Program-made: the position numbers and the translations under genes
DNA from: Moraxella nasibovis
GTDB lineage: Bacteria; Pseudomonadota; Gammaproteobacteria; Pseudomonadales; Moraxellaceae
Assembly (NCBI RefSeq): GCF_029581575.1
Contig: NZ_CP089975.1
Coordinates: 1,054,001-1,118,000, forward strand
Length of the DNA: 64,000 bases
Reading direction: 5' to 3'
The notes under the pieces: generated by a model
What the model was told of the DNA's origin: nothing
Seen by the model: the letters and a program-made list of their open reading frames with translations, nothing else
Database searches by the model: none
Shown here: piece after piece, positions 31,910-42,550 of the stretch
How the letters are laid out: every line of letters starts with the position of its first letter
Position numbering within the stretch: the stretch's first letter is position 1

Positions 31910-31960
31910 TTGATTTTATCCCCCAAAGTCCTTATATTAGTTGAAGTAGTAATCACTACT
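31910..31960 (+). promoter_or_regulatory. sodA promoter and 16-bp palindrome
   Basis: TTGATT (31910-31915), a 17-base spacer and TATATT (31933-31938). Just after it AGTAGT-AATC-ACTACT (31945-31960) is a perfect dyad at the expected transcript start, placed as a repressor operator would be. It does not look like a Fur box. Confidence 0.5.
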
Positions 31961-32003
31961 GGCATGCATCATGCATTCATTTATAATCAAAAGGAATACC
32001 ATC

Positions 32004-32618
32004 ATGGCATTTACACTACCAGAATTGGGCTACGCCTACGACGCGCTAGAGCCACACTTTGACAAAGAAACCATGGAAATCCACCACTCTCGCCATCATC
32101 AAGCGTATGTGAATAACGCAAACGCTGCCCTAGAAGGCACCGAATGGGCGGACAAATCAGCTGAAGAAGTGATCGCCAATCTTGACAAAATCCCAAGCGA
32201 CAAGCAAACTGCGGTGCGCAACAATGCAGGCGGTCATGCCAACCACAGCCTATTTTGGACCATTCTAAAAACTGGCACCGAGCTTAAAGGCTCACTAAAA
32301 GAAGCCATCGAGCGTGATTTTGGTTCGGTAGATGCGTTCAAAGAAGAATTTGAAAAAGCAGCGCAAACTCGCTTTGGCTCAGGCTGGGCGTGGCTGGTTA
32401 AGCAAGGTGACAAGCTTGCTGTGGTTTCTACCGCCAACCAAGACAGCCCATTGATGGGCAAAGCGGTGGCAGGCTGTGAAGGTACACCGATCATCGGTCT
32501 GGATGTGTGGGAGCACGCTTATTATCTAAAATACCAAAACAAACGCCCAGACTACATCAAGGCATTCTGGGATGTGGTAAACTGGGATCAAGCACAAGCC
32601 AACTTTGATGCGGCATGA
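32004..32618 (+). CDS. sodA: Superoxide dismutase, Mn type
   Basis: A 204-residue protein from ATG 32004 with AAGGA before it. It reads very close to E. coli Sod[45 protein letters not shown] and [20 protein letters not shown]. His27, His82, Asp and His of DVWEHAYY bind the metal. [10 protein letters not shown] and the QDSPLMG Gln position favour Mn over Fe. It removes superoxide in the cytoplasm. Confidence 0.95.
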   Translation: MAFTLPELGYAYDALEPHFDKETMEIHHSRHHQAYVNNANAALEGTEWADKSAEEVIANLDKIPSDKQTAVRNNAGGHANHSLFWTILKTGTELKGSLKEAIERDFGSVDAFKEEFEKAAQTRFGSGWAWLVKQGDKLAVVSTANQDSPLMGKAVAGCEGTPIIGLDVWEHAYYLKYQNKRPDYIKAFWDVVNWDQAQANFDAA

Positions 32619-32641
32619 TGGCTTACAAGTAGCTTGATTTT

Positions 32642-32677
32642 AAAAACACTCAAAACACAGTTTTGGGTGTTTTTTTC
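32642..32677 (+). terminator. Terminator after sodA
   Basis: ACACTCAAAAC pairs with GTTTTGGGTGT (one G-T), followed by seven T. Confidence 0.8.
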
Positions 32678-32712
32678 ATTGCGTTTTTTTAGATATTTAA
32701 AATGACAATTCA

Positions 32713-32747
32713 GACAAAAAAATAAGACCGTAAAAACGGTCTTATTG
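32713..32747 (-). terminator. Terminator after lon
   Basis: AATAAGACCGT and ACGGTCTTATT form a perfect 11-bp stem around AAAA. On the minus strand a run of seven T follows, ending the lon transcript. Confidence 0.85.
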
Positions 32748-32764
32748 ATTGAGTGATACAAAGA

Positions 32765-35182
32765 CTAGCTTCTTAGACCCTGCTCATCTGCCGATACTTT
32801 TAGTACAGGCTTTAATGGCATGAGCGGCGTGACTAAGGCAGCGCTTAGCACTTCATCGATGGTCTCAACTGCTTGAATGGTCAGACCTTCTTTGACATTG
32901 TCGGGAATGTCTGCCAAGTCTTTCTCGTTGGATTTTGGAATCAAGACATGCTTGATGCCACCACGGTGCGCCGCCAAGAGCTTTTCTTTGAGTCCGCCGA
33001 TGCGCAGTACCTTACCACGCAAAGTCACCTCACCTGTCATGGCAATGTCTGGTCGGATGGCGATGCCTGTCAGTGCTGAGACCAAAGCTGTGGTCAGCGC
33101 AATACCAGCAGAAGGACCATCTTTGGGCGTTGCACCTTCTGGCATGTGCACATGAATGTCGGTCTCTTTGATTTTGTCATAGCTGATGCCAAAACGCTCG
33201 CCACTTGCCCTAGCCACGCTCATGGCAGCACGGATAGACTCTTTCATGACATCGCCTAGCGAGCCTGTAAAGATCAGCTCGCCTTTGCCGGGCATGGTAG
33301 CAGTCTCGATGGTGAGTAGCTCGCCACCGACCGAAGTCCATGCCAAACCTGTGATGCGACCGACTTCTGGCTCTTTTTCAGCCAGTCCGTAGTCGTAGGG
33401 CTTAACACCCAGATAGTCACTGATGTTGTCATCTGTCACGCTGATGGGTTCGATGACGGTGTCTTTTTTTGGTTTGATCCCATAAGTCTCAACTTGTGAG
33501 CGCACGGCTTTACGGCTGATTTTGTTGATTTCACGCTCCAAATTACGCACGCCAGCCTCTCGGGTGTAGTGGCGGATGATGCTGATGATGGCATCCTCTG
33601 TGATGTCTAGCTCATCTTTGCTAAGACCGTTTTGTTCGAGTGCTTTTGGCGTCAGATAATTTTGGGCGATCGAGCGTTTTTCGTCCTCAGTGTAGCCAGG
33701 CAGACGAATCACCTCCATACGATCAAGCAGGGCAGGTGGAATGTTCATGCTGTTGGCGGTGCAAATGAACATCACCTCTGACAAATCCAAATCAAGGTCA
33801 AGATAATGGTCGTTAAAACTGCTGTTCTGTGATGGGTCTAGCACTTCAAGCAGGGCAGATGCAGGATCGCCACGAAAATCTTGTGCCATTTTGTCAATTT
33901 CATCAAGCAAAAACAGCGGGTTTTTCACTTCGACCTTAGCAAGGCTTTGCACGATTTTGCCGGGCATGGCACCGATATAAGTGCGGCGATGACCACGAAT
34001 CTCAGCCTCATCACGCAGCCCACCCAGCGCCATACGCACAAATTTGCGTCCTGTGGCACGAGCGATGGACTCGCCCAAGCTTGTCTTACCCACACCTGGG
34101 GGACCAACCAAGCACAGAATCGGACCACGCATCTTTTTGACACGAGACTGCACCGCTAAGTATTCTAAAATGTGATCTTTGACATCGTCGAGTCCATAGT
34201 GGTCTTTGTCTAGGGTGTTTTTGGCTTTTTGTAGATTGATGGAAACTTTGCTTGCTTTGTGCCAAGGGGTGTCCAAAATCCACTCAACATAGCCACGCAC
34301 CACGCTCGCCTCCGATGAGTTTGACGGCATTTGTTTGAGCCTTTTAAACTCGCTTTCGGCTTTTTTGCGTACTTCATCAGGCAGGTCTGCTTCTTTAAGA
34401 CGCTTTTCAAGCTCGCCATCTTCTTCGTCAGCGCCATCGTTCAAGTCCGACAGCTCAGATTTGATCGCTTTCATTTTTTCATTCAAAAAGTACTCACGCT
34501 GATTATTTTCCATCTGCTTGCGGACGGTGTCTTGCAGTTCGTGTTCTAGGCTGCGCTCGGCTTTATTGTTGGTAAAAAACTCCGTCAAGGCGGTGTAATA
34601 TGCCATGATGTCGTCATTTTCAAGGATATTTTGCTTGTCTTCAAGCTTCATGGACACACGAGTGGCGACGAAGTAGATGAGTTCAAGCAAATCATCGATG
34701 CGGCTAGCGACTCGGGCAATCTCACGCCCATTGCGTAAAGTCGTCTCGGCATAATCCACAAAAAAATCAAGCAAAACAGCACGGTGCGCCTCGCTTTCAT
34801 CGCTTGATAAGGGGTTGGTGATGGGCGCCTCATCAAAAGTGGCAATCAGCGTCTCGTCGATGTCATCGATCTTGGCACGATACAAGCCTTCCATCAGCAC
34901 TTTTAGGCAGTTGTCATCATTGTCATGCGGCATGGTGCTGATGATGCGACACACCGTGCCATGCTCATAAAGATTGGCGGTGTCGATGTCTTCGGACAGT
35001 GAGTCTTTTTGTGATACGACCAAGATTTTTTCATTAAAATGATCTTGGGCGTTTTTGATGGCAGCGATCGACTGCTCTCGACCCACAAATAAGGCGATCT
35101 GCATGTGCGGATAGACGACCACATCACGCACCGCCAAAAGTGGTAGGGTATTTTGAGAATGATCTAGGACTTCATCAGTCAT
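32765..35182 (-). CDS. lon: ATP-dependent protease Lon
   Basis: An 805-residue protein from ATG 35182 (AAGGAG 7 bases before; the longer frame to 35248 has no RBS). The N-terminal LAN domain begins LPLLAVRDVVVYPHMQIALF. The ATPase has GPPGVGKTSLGESIA and LFLLDEIDKM. The protease has the catalytic Ser in PKDGPSAG and Lys in the GGLKEKLLAAHR segment. It degrades misfolded and regulatory proteins in the cytoplasm. No sigma-32 type promoter was evident upstream. Confidence 0.97.
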   Translation of the reverse strand: MTDEVLDHSQNTLPLLAVRDVVVYPHMQIALFVGREQSIAAIKNAQDHFNEKILVVSQKDSLSEDIDTANLYEHGTVCRIISTMPHDNDDNCLKVLMEGLYRAKIDDIDETLIATFDEAPITNPLSSDESEAHRAVLLDFFVDYAETTLRNGREIARVASRIDDLLELIYFVATRVSMKLEDKQNILENDDIMAYYTALTEFFTNNKAERSLEHELQDTVRKQMENNQREYFLNEKMKAIKSELSDLNDGADEEDGELEKRLKEADLPDEVRKKAESEFKRLKQMPSNSSEASVVRGYVEWILDTPWHKASKVSINLQKAKNTLDKDHYGLDDVKDHILEYLAVQSRVKKMRGPILCLVGPPGVGKTSLGESIARATGRKFVRMALGGLRDEAEIRGHRRTYIGAMPGKIVQSLAKVEVKNPLFLLDEIDKMAQDFRGDPASALLEVLDPSQNSSFNDHYLDLDLDLSEVMFICTANSMNIPPALLDRMEVIRLPGYTEDEKRSIAQNYLTPKALEQNGLSKDELDITEDAIISIIRHYTREAGVRNLEREINKISRKAVRSQVETYGIKPKKDTVIEPISVTDDNISDYLGVKPYDYGLAEKEPEVGRITGLAWTSVGGELLTIETATMPGKGELIFTGSLGDVMKESIRAAMSVARASGERFGISYDKIKETDIHVHMPEGATPKDGPSAGIALTTALVSALTGIAIRPDIAMTGEVTLRGKVLRIGGLKEKLLAAHRGGIKHVLIPKSNEKDLADIPDNVKEGLTIQAVETIDEVLSAALVTPLMPLKPVLKVSADEQGLRS

Positions 35183-35494
35183 GAAGGGCTCCTTTGTCAG
35201 TTTGTTTTTGTGTGGATGGTTTATGGTGGTCTTTGCCAAAAAATGCAAGTCTTAGGCATGATTTTTTGTCAAATCACGCTCGACTCAAAGAAGTTTTAAG
35301 GATATTTAAGGATAATTGTTAAAGACAAGCTTAAAGTGGTGCGTTTATATGTTTTGTGGGAAAATTTATAAGAATTATTTGCCAAAAAAAAGACAGTGTT
35401 TGACGATTGTTATCGGCTGATTGGCATGGCTTGGCAGAAATTTTGGCAAAAATGGGCTATAATGATACAAATTTTGTACTTTTGAGAAATAATC
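35183..35494. other. Divergent intergenic region between lon and the antiporter gene
   Basis: 312 bases without a gene. TATAAT (35458-35463) precedes the antiporter gene with a poor -35. Nothing else can be supported. Confidence 0.5.
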
Positions 35495-36817
35495 ATGAAT
35501 GCAGTATTGATTGCGGTGGTCATCATGGTTGGGCTGTCTTTGGCTCGTGTCCATGTGGTGTTGAGCCTCATTATTGGGGCGGTGGCGGGTGGTTTGGTGG
35601 CGGGCTTGACAGTCGCCGACACGCTGACAGCTTTTCAAGATGGTCTGAAAAATGGCGCTCAAATTGCGCTGTCTTATGCGATTTTGGGGGCATTTGCGAT
35701 GGCGATCGCTCACTCTGGTGCGCCCAAACTACTGGCAGATGCGATGACCGTCCGGCTCAATCAAGCCTCAGCGACTCGCTCGGTCAAGTGGCTGCTGTTT
35801 GCTGTGGTCTGTGTGATGGCGATATTTAGCCAAAATCTCATTCCCATTCACATTGCCTTCATTCCACTCATCATTCCGCCACTACTTTTGCTATTTAACC
35901 GCTTACAGGTGGACAGACGGCTTTTGGCGTGTCTGATGACCTTTGGTCTGGTGAATACTTATATGTTCATCCCTTATGGTTTTGGCGACATTTTTTTAAA
36001 TCAAATCATCCTAAAAAACATCAACGACGCTGGCATGGATACGACAGGTGCATCCATCATGCAGATCATGATAATTCCTGCGCTGGGTATGCTGATTGGG
36101 CTTTTATTGGCGGTGTTTGTCAGCTATCGTAAGCCCCGTGTTTATCAAAACATCGAAGTGGCGAAAGCTGCCGATGCTCTGATGACTTCTGACAAACCCA
36201 GTCATTATCGTGCTTGGGTGGCGCTGGTGGCGATTATTGCGGCGTTTTTGGTGCATTTATACACCGACTCTTTGCTGATGGGGTCGATTGCAGGTTTTGC
36301 CATATTCATGGCGTCAGGCGTGGTGAAGTGGCGTGAGGCTGACAGCGTGTTTAATGACGGCATTAAGATGATGGCGATGATTGGCTTTATCATGATCAGC
36401 GCTCAGGGGTTTGCCGAGGTGATGAAAGCGACAGGGCAGATTGATGCGCTGGTGGTGGGGGCGATGGAAGTCTTTGGGGGCAATCAAGCCGTAGCGGCGT
36501 TTGTGATGCTCATCATTGGGCTTGTGGTGACGCTTGGCATTGGCTCGTCTTTTTCAACCGTGCCGATTTTGGCGGCGATTTATGTGCCTTTGTGCATGGC
36601 ACTGGGGTTTAGCATGCCTGCGACCATTGCGCTTGTTGCTACCGCAGGTGTGCTGGGTGATGCAGGTTCGCCAGCGTCCGATTCGACTTTGGGACCCACC
36701 ATGGGGCTGAATATGGACGGACAGCACGACCACATCAAAGATTCGGTTTTGCCTACTTTTATCCACTATAATATCCCGCTCATCATCTTTGGCTGGATTG
36801 CGGCGATGGTGCTATAA
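35495..36817 (+). CDS. Na+/H+ antiporter family protein (YuiF/NhaC-like)
   Basis: A 440-residue inner-membrane protein with about 11 hydrophobic segments. It opens LIAVVIMVGLSLARVHVVLS, typical of the N-terminal domain of this family. Conserved polar stretches inside the membrane part are FSQNLIPIHIAFIPLIIPP, GIGSSFSTVPILAAI and GDAGSPASDSTLGPT. The substrate could be Na+/H+ or an amino acid; some members move histidine. It is a single gene with a terminator after it. Confidence 0.8.
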   Translation: MNAVLIAVVIMVGLSLARVHVVLSLIIGAVAGGLVAGLTVADTLTAFQDGLKNGAQIALSYAILGAFAMAIAHSGAPKLLADAMTVRLNQASATRSVKWLLFAVVCVMAIFSQNLIPIHIAFIPLIIPPLLLLFNRLQVDRRLLACLMTFGLVNTYMFIPYGFGDIFLNQIILKNINDAGMDTTGASIMQIMIIPALGMLIGLLLAVFVSYRKPRVYQNIEVAKAADALMTSDKPSHYRAWVALVAIIAAFLVHLYTDSLLMGSIAGFAIFMASGVVKWREADSVFNDGIKMMAMIGFIMISAQGFAEVMKATGQIDALVVGAMEVFGGNQAVAAFVMLIIGLVVTLGIGSSFSTVPILAAIYVPLCMALGFSMPATIALVATAGVLGDAGSPASDSTLGPTMGLNMDGQHDHIKDSVLPTFIHYNIPLIIFGWIAAMVL

Positions 36818-37119
36818 GGACGAATCGTCTATTAAAAACGGCTGTCTTATGGCTATTTTAATATGACTATTTTAATGAATCATCAGAGGGCATTGGCTTT
36901 CTGATGATTTTTATTTTTTTTGTGATACAGTGGCGACTGTGATTGCCATGCCTTGAAAATGCGCCAAATCGACCTTATTTATGCCAAGATTTGCATCAAG
37001 CTTTTAAGCCAAATCCCTGCCAAATGAAATCTCAATCAGTCAGAGCGGCAAAGTGACTGATTGATACTTATTGATAAAATTATGATATAATACAAAAGAA
37101 TAATACAGCGAGATAAAAC
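36818..37119. other. Intergenic region with a terminator and a promoter
   Basis: 302 bases. AATCATCAGA (36878-36887) pairs with TCTGATGATT (36900-36909) before a T-rich tail, ending the antiporter gene. TTGATA, a 19-base spacer and TATAAT just before 37095 form a likely promoter for the next ORF. The middle holds nothing recognisable. Confidence 0.6.
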
Positions 37120-37347
37120 ATGACTTTTAAAGACAGCAGCATCCATGCCAAGCCTGATACCACCATCGATGCAGACTCAACGCCAGAGGAAGTGCGAGAC
37201 GAGGCACAAAAAGAAGACTACGAAGACTTCGTATCGCTGAGCAGCGAGCCTGTCTTGACCAATGACGAAGAAGACGCCAGTCACCAGATCATCGAGCAAG
37301 ACACGCAAGATCAAGAGGTGGTCGTGCCTGTCATGCCGCTTGTGTGA
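37120..37347 (+). CDS. Small acidic protein of unknown function
   Basis: A 75-residue protein rich in Asp, Glu and Gln (TPEEVRDEAQKEDYEDFVSL, HQIIEQDTQDQEVVVP) with no hydrophobic segment, probably largely disordered. It precedes ftsY by 109 bases. A promoter lies upstream and GAG near the start codon is a weak RBS. No function recognised. Confidence 0.55.
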   Translation: MTFKDSSIHAKPDTTIDADSTPEEVRDEAQKEDYEDFVSLSSEPVLTNDEEDASHQIIEQDTQDQEVVVPVMPLV

Positions 37348-37456
37348 TGAAGTTTTGATTAACTTTTGCAATCAAGATGGTGAGCATGTGTCTGTGCGCA
37401 TTTTTATGATAATTTGACAGATAATTTGATAATTGACAATCAACCGTGAGTGAATA

Positions 37457-38392
37457 ATGAGCGAAAATCAAGGCTGGTTTAGCCGCATGAAACAAGGACT
37501 GTCGAAGTCTAGCAAAAACCTAACTGAAGGTTTAATGAATGTGCTGGTCGGCGGTAAAGAAATCGACGATGAGCTGCTCGAAGAGGTGGAAGATCAGCTG
37601 TTGGTGGCGGACATTGGTGTGGACGCTACCAACCGCATCATCAAAAGTCTCACCGAGCAGACAGCACGAGGCGACTTGATTTACTCGCATTCGCTGTACA
37701 AAGCGCTTAAAAAAGAGCTTGTGGACATTCTTGCGCCAAAAGTGCATCCTTTGCACATCGACACGAGCAAAAAGCCTTTTGTGATATTGATGGTGGGGGT
37801 GAATGGCGTAGGCAAAACCACAACCATCGGCAAGCTTGCCAAACGACTGCAAAATGAAGGCAAATCTGTCATGCTGGCAGCAGGCGATACTTTCCGTGCG
37901 GCGGCCACTGAGCAGCTGCAAATCTGGGGTGAGAGAAATGGCATTCCTGTGGTGGCGCAAGGTCATGGCTCGGACAGCGCATCGGTCATCTTTGATGCCA
38001 TGCAGTCTGCCAAAGCACGAGGTATTGATGTGCTGATCGCCGATACCGCAGGGCGCCTGCAAAATAAAACACACCTGATGAATGAGCTTGAAAAAGTAGT
38101 GCGTGTGATGAAAAAAGCCGACGAGACTGCGCCGCATGAGACGATGATCGTGCTGGACGCTGGCACAGGTCAAAACGCCATCAATCAAGTGCAAATATTC
38201 TCAGAGGCTGTGCCGCTTTCTGGTATCAGCATCACCAAGCTTGATGGTACAGCCAAAGGCGGCGTGGTGTTTAATGTCGCCCAAAATACTAATGTGCCGA
38301 TTCGATACATTGGTGTGGGTGAGGGCATTGACGACTTGCAAGCCTTTGATCCGCACGAGTTTGTCGAGGCGTTGTTTGATGAAGAAAAATGA
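37457..38392 (+). CDS. ftsY: Signal recognition particle receptor FtsY
   Basis: A 311-residue GTPase. The NG domain is complete: GVNGVGKTTTIGKLA (G1), DTFRAAATEQL, LIADTAGRLQNK (G3), TKLDGTAKGG (G4/5). The N-terminal acidic A domain of E. coli FtsY is reduced to a short leader (ENQGWFSRMKQGLSKSSKN). It docks SRP-ribosome complexes at the membrane. Confidence 0.95.
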   Translation: MSENQGWFSRMKQGLSKSSKNLTEGLMNVLVGGKEIDDELLEEVEDQLLVADIGVDATNRIIKSLTEQTARGDLIYSHSLYKALKKELVDILAPKVHPLHIDTSKKPFVILMVGVNGVGKTTTIGKLAKRLQNEGKSVMLAAGDTFRAAATEQLQIWGERNGIPVVAQGHGSDSASVIFDAMQSAKARGIDVLIADTAGRLQNKTHLMNELEKVVRVMKKADETAPHETMIVLDAGTGQNAINQVQIFSEAVPLSGISITKLDGTAKGGVVFNVAQNTNVPIRYIGVGEGIDDLQAFDPHEFVEALFDEEK

Positions 38393-38401
38393 CGCAGTGT
38401 G

Positions 38402-38428
38402 CCGCAGCTTTTAAGTTGCGGTATTTTT
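38402..38428 (+). terminator. Terminator after ftsY
   Basis: CCGCAGCTT pairs with AAGTTGCGG, followed by TATTTTT. Confidence 0.7.
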
Positions 38429-38492
38429 ATGCGCCCAATCAATAGTGGTGTGTTTTTGAATTTTTAACCATAATTTTAACAATAAATTGACA

Positions 38493-39023
38493 ATGATCAG
38501 TACACATTATACGCCGCCTTTGGGCTTGCCCTTGATGACCTTAACGGTCAAAAATGCCAAGCTGATGGCGCTTGATTGGCATGACGATAAAACCCATGAA
38601 CTCTACGCCAAACTGGGCAAAAGTGCAAGCTTTGTCAAACAAGATGAGCTTAGGCATGATGATAAAGACCATTCGGTCGCCATATTGACCATGACTCAGC
38701 TTGACGAGTATTTTTCTGGGGTGCGGACGCATTTTGATGTGCCGCTTGATTTATCGTCTGGCACGCCGTTTCAGCAGGCGGTTTGGCGGGCGCTGCTTGC
38801 CATTGAATATGGGCAGACGATCAGCTATGCCAAGCTTGCGCAGAACATCGCAAAGCCCAGCGCCTTTCGAGCAGCCGCCAACGCCAATGGCAAAAACCCC
38901 ATCAGTCTCATCGTGCCTTGCCATCGGGTCATCAAAGCAGATGGCGACATCGGCGGCTATACAGGCGGTGTGTTTATCAAATCGGCGCTATTGGCATTGG
39001 AGCGTGGTGCTGTGGCGGTGTGA
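38493..39023 (+). CDS. ogt: Methylated-DNA-[protein]-cysteine S-methyltransferase
   Basis: A 176-residue protein from ATG 38493 (a TTG at 38487 is in frame). The active-site PCHRV lies in ISLIVPCHRVIKADGDIGG, and the helix-turn-helix region has FQQAVWRALLAIEYGQTISY. It moves the methyl group from O6-methylguanine to its own Cys. Length fits Ogt rather than the two-domain Ada. Confidence 0.92.
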   Translation: MISTHYTPPLGLPLMTLTVKNAKLMALDWHDDKTHELYAKLGKSASFVKQDELRHDDKDHSVAILTMTQLDEYFSGVRTHFDVPLDLSSGTPFQQAVWRALLAIEYGQTISYAKLAQNIAKPSAFRAAANANGKNPISLIVPCHRVIKADGDIGGYTGGVFIKSALLALERGAVAV

Positions 39024-39299
39024 TGGTATTGTGCGTAAAGGTTTTGTGGCTTAATCAATATTTTTGTTTGGCGATTTCACTGAGCCAGCCCTTTACCGAT
39101 TCACTCCGTCAAGTCAATTTAACGCATGGATTTGGGTTGGTTGTATTCAGTTTAGGCTTCTTTGTGCAAATTGTCGCAAATCCACCCTTAAAATATGCAA
39201 AAAATTCACCATAAAGCCGCTTGGCATATACCGCCACCCATTCAACTGTGATATAATAAAACGATTTTTTCCATCGCTTAATTTTTTTTGGGGGTTTTT
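39024..39299. other. Intergenic region before pyrD
   Basis: 276 bases with no supported gene; frames that cross it lack a start with an RBS. TGATATAATA near 39248-39257 is an extended -10 box for pyrD. Confidence 0.5.
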
Positions 39300-40337
39300 A
39301 TGTCGTATGCGCTATTTCGTCCATTCTTATTTAACATGGAGCCTGAGCGTGCGCATGAATTCACCCTAAACATGCTTGAAAAGGCGCATAAGGCGAACTT
39401 GCTTGGGTTTAGCTATGCCAGACAGTCTCTACCTACCACTTGCATGGGTATCCATCTGCTCAACCCAGTGGGGCTGGCGGCAGGCTTGGATAAAAATGGC
39501 TCGCACATCGATGCGCTGAGTGAGCTTGGCTTTGGCTTTTTGGAAGTCGGCACGGTCACGCCTCGCCCACAAGCAGGCAATGACAAGCCCAGACTGTTTC
39601 GCCTACCACAGGCTGGCGCCATCATCAACCGCATGGGCTTTAATAACGATGGCGTGGATAAAATGATAGAAAACATCGAGCGTGCCAAATATCAAGGCGT
39701 GCTTGGCATCAATATCGGCAAAAACGCCACAACGCCCGTAGAAAACGCCCTTGATGACTATGTGTGCTGCTTGGAGCGTGTGTATCCATATGCCAGCTAC
39801 ATCACCATCAACATCTCAAGCCCAAACACCAAAAATTTACGCAGCCTACAAAGTGCCGATGCGTTGTCGGCGCTGCTTGATGGCATTAAAACTTGCCATA
39901 CTCGCCTTGCCAATGACTACGGATTTTATGTACCGCTAGCCTTAAAAATCGCCCCAGACTTGGACGAATCGCAGATCGATGAGATCGCTCGTACGGTCGT
40001 TGAGTTTGACATTGATGGGCTTATTGCCACCAATACCACGCTGTCTCGTGTGGGCGTGGAGGATTATCCACACGCAGACGAGGCGGGTGGGCTGTCTGGT
40101 CGTCCTGTCAGTCATAATAGTACGCAGATTTTGTCTTTATTCCATGACCGCTTGGCGGATAAAGTAGATCTTATCGGTGTCGGTGGTATCGATGAAGGTG
40201 AGCTTGCCGCCAAGAAATTCAAAGCAGGGGCGAAGGCGGTGCAGCTTTTCTCTGGGCTGATTTATAAAGGACCTGCGCTCATCACCGACTGCGTGCAGGC
40301 GATCGCCGAGCATCAAGAGCGTCATCAAATCGCATGA
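39300..40337 (+). CDS. pyrD: Dihydroorotate dehydrogenase (quinone), class 2
   Basis: A 345-residue protein from ATG 39300, after [21 protein letters not shown] and [14 protein letters not shown] (catalytic Ser as in class 2 enzymes) and [15 protein letters not shown] bind FMN and substrate. The N-terminal helix ([17 protein letters not shown]) holds it at the membrane for quinone reduction in pyrimidine synthesis. Its stop overlaps cvpA (ATGA). Confidence 0.95.
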   Translation: MSYALFRPFLFNMEPERAHEFTLNMLEKAHKANLLGFSYARQSLPTTCMGIHLLNPVGLAAGLDKNGSHIDALSELGFGFLEVGTVTPRPQAGNDKPRLFRLPQAGAIINRMGFNNDGVDKMIENIERAKYQGVLGINIGKNATTPVENALDDYVCCLERVYPYASYITINISSPNTKNLRSLQSADALSALLDGIKTCHTRLANDYGFYVPLALKIAPDLDESQIDEIARTVVEFDIDGLIATNTTLSRVGVEDYPHADEAGGLSGRPVSHNSTQILSLFHDRLADKVDLIGVGGIDEGELAAKKFKAGAKAVQLFSGLIYKGPALITDCVQAIAEHQERHQIA

Positions 40338-40861
40338 GTCATTGGGCTGAGTCGATGACATGGATTGACTTGTTCATCATGGTGATGGTGCTGCTTGGCA
40401 TGTGGCGTGGTTTTGGTGCAGGCTTTGTCAAGACAGCGGCATCGCTCATCTCATGGCTGCTTGCACTCGTGGTGGCGTCACGCTTGGCAAAGTCGGTTGC
40501 GCCTTTATTGGCAGAGTTCATCTCCAACCCCATTTTGCAAATCGCAGCAGCGTTTTTGGTGGTGGCGCTGGTTGTGATGATGGCGGTGCAGCTGTTGGCG
40601 ATGTCACTGACTGGACTCTTTAAGCGCTTGAAATTGGGCTTTTTGGATCGCATTTTAGGTGGTGTGCTGGGCGCTGTGACGGGCGTTTTGAAGGTCTTGA
40701 TTATCCTTAGCATCGCCTCGCCTTTATTAGTGCATTTACCAAATTGGCAAACCTCCATTTTGGCGCAAAATCTTTTGCCACTCGCCCCTGTCGCTGTGCA
40801 GTTATTGCAAGAAGTGCTGGGCGAGACTTGGCAGCAAATTCAAAATCCTTACCAATCTTAA
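40334..40861 (+). CDS. cvpA: CvpA family membrane protein
   Basis: A 175-residue protein with four hydrophobic segments and the family opening [22 protein letters not shown]. CvpA is linked to colicin V production and envelope stress; its molecular role is not settled. It lies between pyrD and purF, its usual partner. Confidence 0.9.
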   Translation: MSHWAESMTWIDLFIMVMVLLGMWRGFGAGFVKTAASLISWLLALVVASRLAKSVAPLLAEFISNPILQIAAAFLVVALVVMMAVQLLAMSLTGLFKRLKLGFLDRILGGVLGAVTGVLKVLIILSIASPLLVHLPNWQTSILAQNLLPLAPVAVQLLQEVLGETWQQIQNPYQS

Positions 40862-40876
40862 CACTTGGAGTGAATT

Positions 40877-42400
40877 ATGTGTGGTGTAATTGGCATTGTG
40901 GCGCATGAGCCTGTCAATCAAATGTTGTACGATGGCTTGACCATGTTGCAGCATCGTGGGCAAGATGCGGCGGGTATTGTTACTTTAAAAGATGACAGAC
41001 TGTACCTGCGCAAAGACAACGGCATGGTGCGTGATGTCTTTTTGAATAAGCACATGGTGCGTCTGGTGGGTAATTTTGGCATCGGGCATGTGCGCTATCC
41101 GACAGCTGGCACTTCAAGCACCGCCGAAGCTCAGCCTTTGTATGTCAATTCGCCATACGGCATTGCTTTGGCGCATAATGGCAACCTAACCAACGCCGAT
41201 AAAATCGCCAAAGAACTTTTTGAAAACGACCACCGTCACCTAAACACCGACTCAGACTCAGAAGTTTTGCTCAATGTATTTGCCAACGAGCTACAAAAGT
41301 CTGCCAAGGCAAACCTTGAACCAAACGACATTTTCCATGCCTTGCAAGCGGTCTATCAGCGCTGTGAGGGTGCTTATGGCGTGGTGGCGATCATCGCAGG
41401 TCATGGTCTTTTAGCATTCCGTGATCCCAATGGCATCCGTCCGCTTGTCTATGGTCAGCGTCTGACTGAGCATGGCGTGGAGTATGTGGTAGCCTCTGAA
41501 TCGGTGGCGATTCAGGCGTTGGGCTTTGATATTGTTCGTGATATCGCTCCGGGTGAGGCGATTTTTATTGATTTGTCGCACAATCTACACACTAAGCAGT
41601 GCGTGGAGGGCGTCAAACACACCCCGTGCATTTTTGAATATGTGTATTTTGCCCGCCCTGATTCGATCATTGACAACATCTCAGTGCATAAGGCTCGTAT
41701 GCGTATGGGCGAAAAACTTGCCCAAAAAATCGTCCGTGAGTGGGGCGAGGATCATGGCATCGATGTGGTGATTCCGATTCCTGATACTTCTCGTAATTCG
41801 GCATTGGAACTGGCGACACACTTGAATGTCAAGTATCGTGAGGGTTTTAACAAAAACCGCTACATCGGTCGTACCTTTATCATGCCAGGACAAGGTCAGC
41901 GCAAAAAGAGCGTCCGTCAAAAGCTGAACGCCATTCCGCTAGAATTTAAAAATAAAAATGTCTTGTTGGTTGATGATTCTATCGTGCGTGGTACGACTTG
42001 CCACGAGATCATTCAGATGGCACGAGACGCAGGGGCGAAAAATGTCTTTTTTGCGTCAGCAGCCCCCGAGGTGAAATTCCCCAATGTCTATGGCATCGAC
42101 ATGCCGTCTCGCAGTGAGCTGATTTCATCGGGTCGTACGGTGGAGGAAGTGCGCCAGATCATCGGTGCTGACCGCTTGATTTTCCAAGATTTGGACGATC
42201 TGATTGAAGCGGTGAATAACACCAAATACAGTAAAGTGCATGAGTTTGACTGCTCGGTATTTGATGGTAACTATGTGGCAGGCGGCATCGATGAGGCATA
42301 CCTAGATGCACTGCAAGCTAAGCGCAACGACGCTGCCAAAAACAAAACCGTCACCGTCGTCGATACACCTGTGGACATGACAGGCGTGACGGGCGTTTGA
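40877..42400 (+). CDS. purF: Amidophosphoribosyltransferase PurF
   Basis: A 507-residue enzyme. After the initiator Met, Cys2 ([14 protein letters not shown]) is the glutamine amidotransferase nucleophile. [17 protein letters not shown] is the PRPP-binding motif. It makes phosphoribosylamine, the first step of purine synthesis. TTGGAG precedes the start. Confidence 0.97.
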   Translation: MCGVIGIVAHEPVNQMLYDGLTMLQHRGQDAAGIVTLKDDRLYLRKDNGMVRDVFLNKHMVRLVGNFGIGHVRYPTAGTSSTAEAQPLYVNSPYGIALAHNGNLTNADKIAKELFENDHRHLNTDSDSEVLLNVFANELQKSAKANLEPNDIFHALQAVYQRCEGAYGVVAIIAGHGLLAFRDPNGIRPLVYGQRLTEHGVEYVVASESVAIQALGFDIVRDIAPGEAIFIDLSHNLHTKQCVEGVKHTPCIFEYVYFARPDSIIDNISVHKARMRMGEKLAQKIVREWGEDHGIDVVIPIPDTSRNSALELATHLNVKYREGFNKNRYIGRTFIMPGQGQRKKSVRQKLNAIPLEFKNKNVLLVDDSIVRGTTCHEIIQMARDAGAKNVFFASAAPEVKFPNVYGIDMPSRSELISSGRTVEEVRQIIGADRLIFQDLDDLIEAVNNTKYSKVHEFDCSVFDGNYVAGGIDEAYLDALQAKRNDAAKNKTVTVVDTPVDMTGVTGV

Positions 42401-42431
42401 TTTGCAGGTATTTGTCATAAAATCATCATAA

Positions 42432-42460
42432 AATAAGTCGTGAATGCGGCTTATTTTTGT
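42432..42460 (+). terminator. Terminator after purF
   Basis: AATAAGTC pairs with GGCTTATT around a short loop, followed by a T run. Confidence 0.6.
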
Positions 42461-42550
42461 GATGATAACCAAACAAAAACCTAAAACCTTTCGACTTTTT
42501 GTGCGTTTTGCGTTAAAGTGGCGCAGCATTTATTGATCATGTGGTATCTT

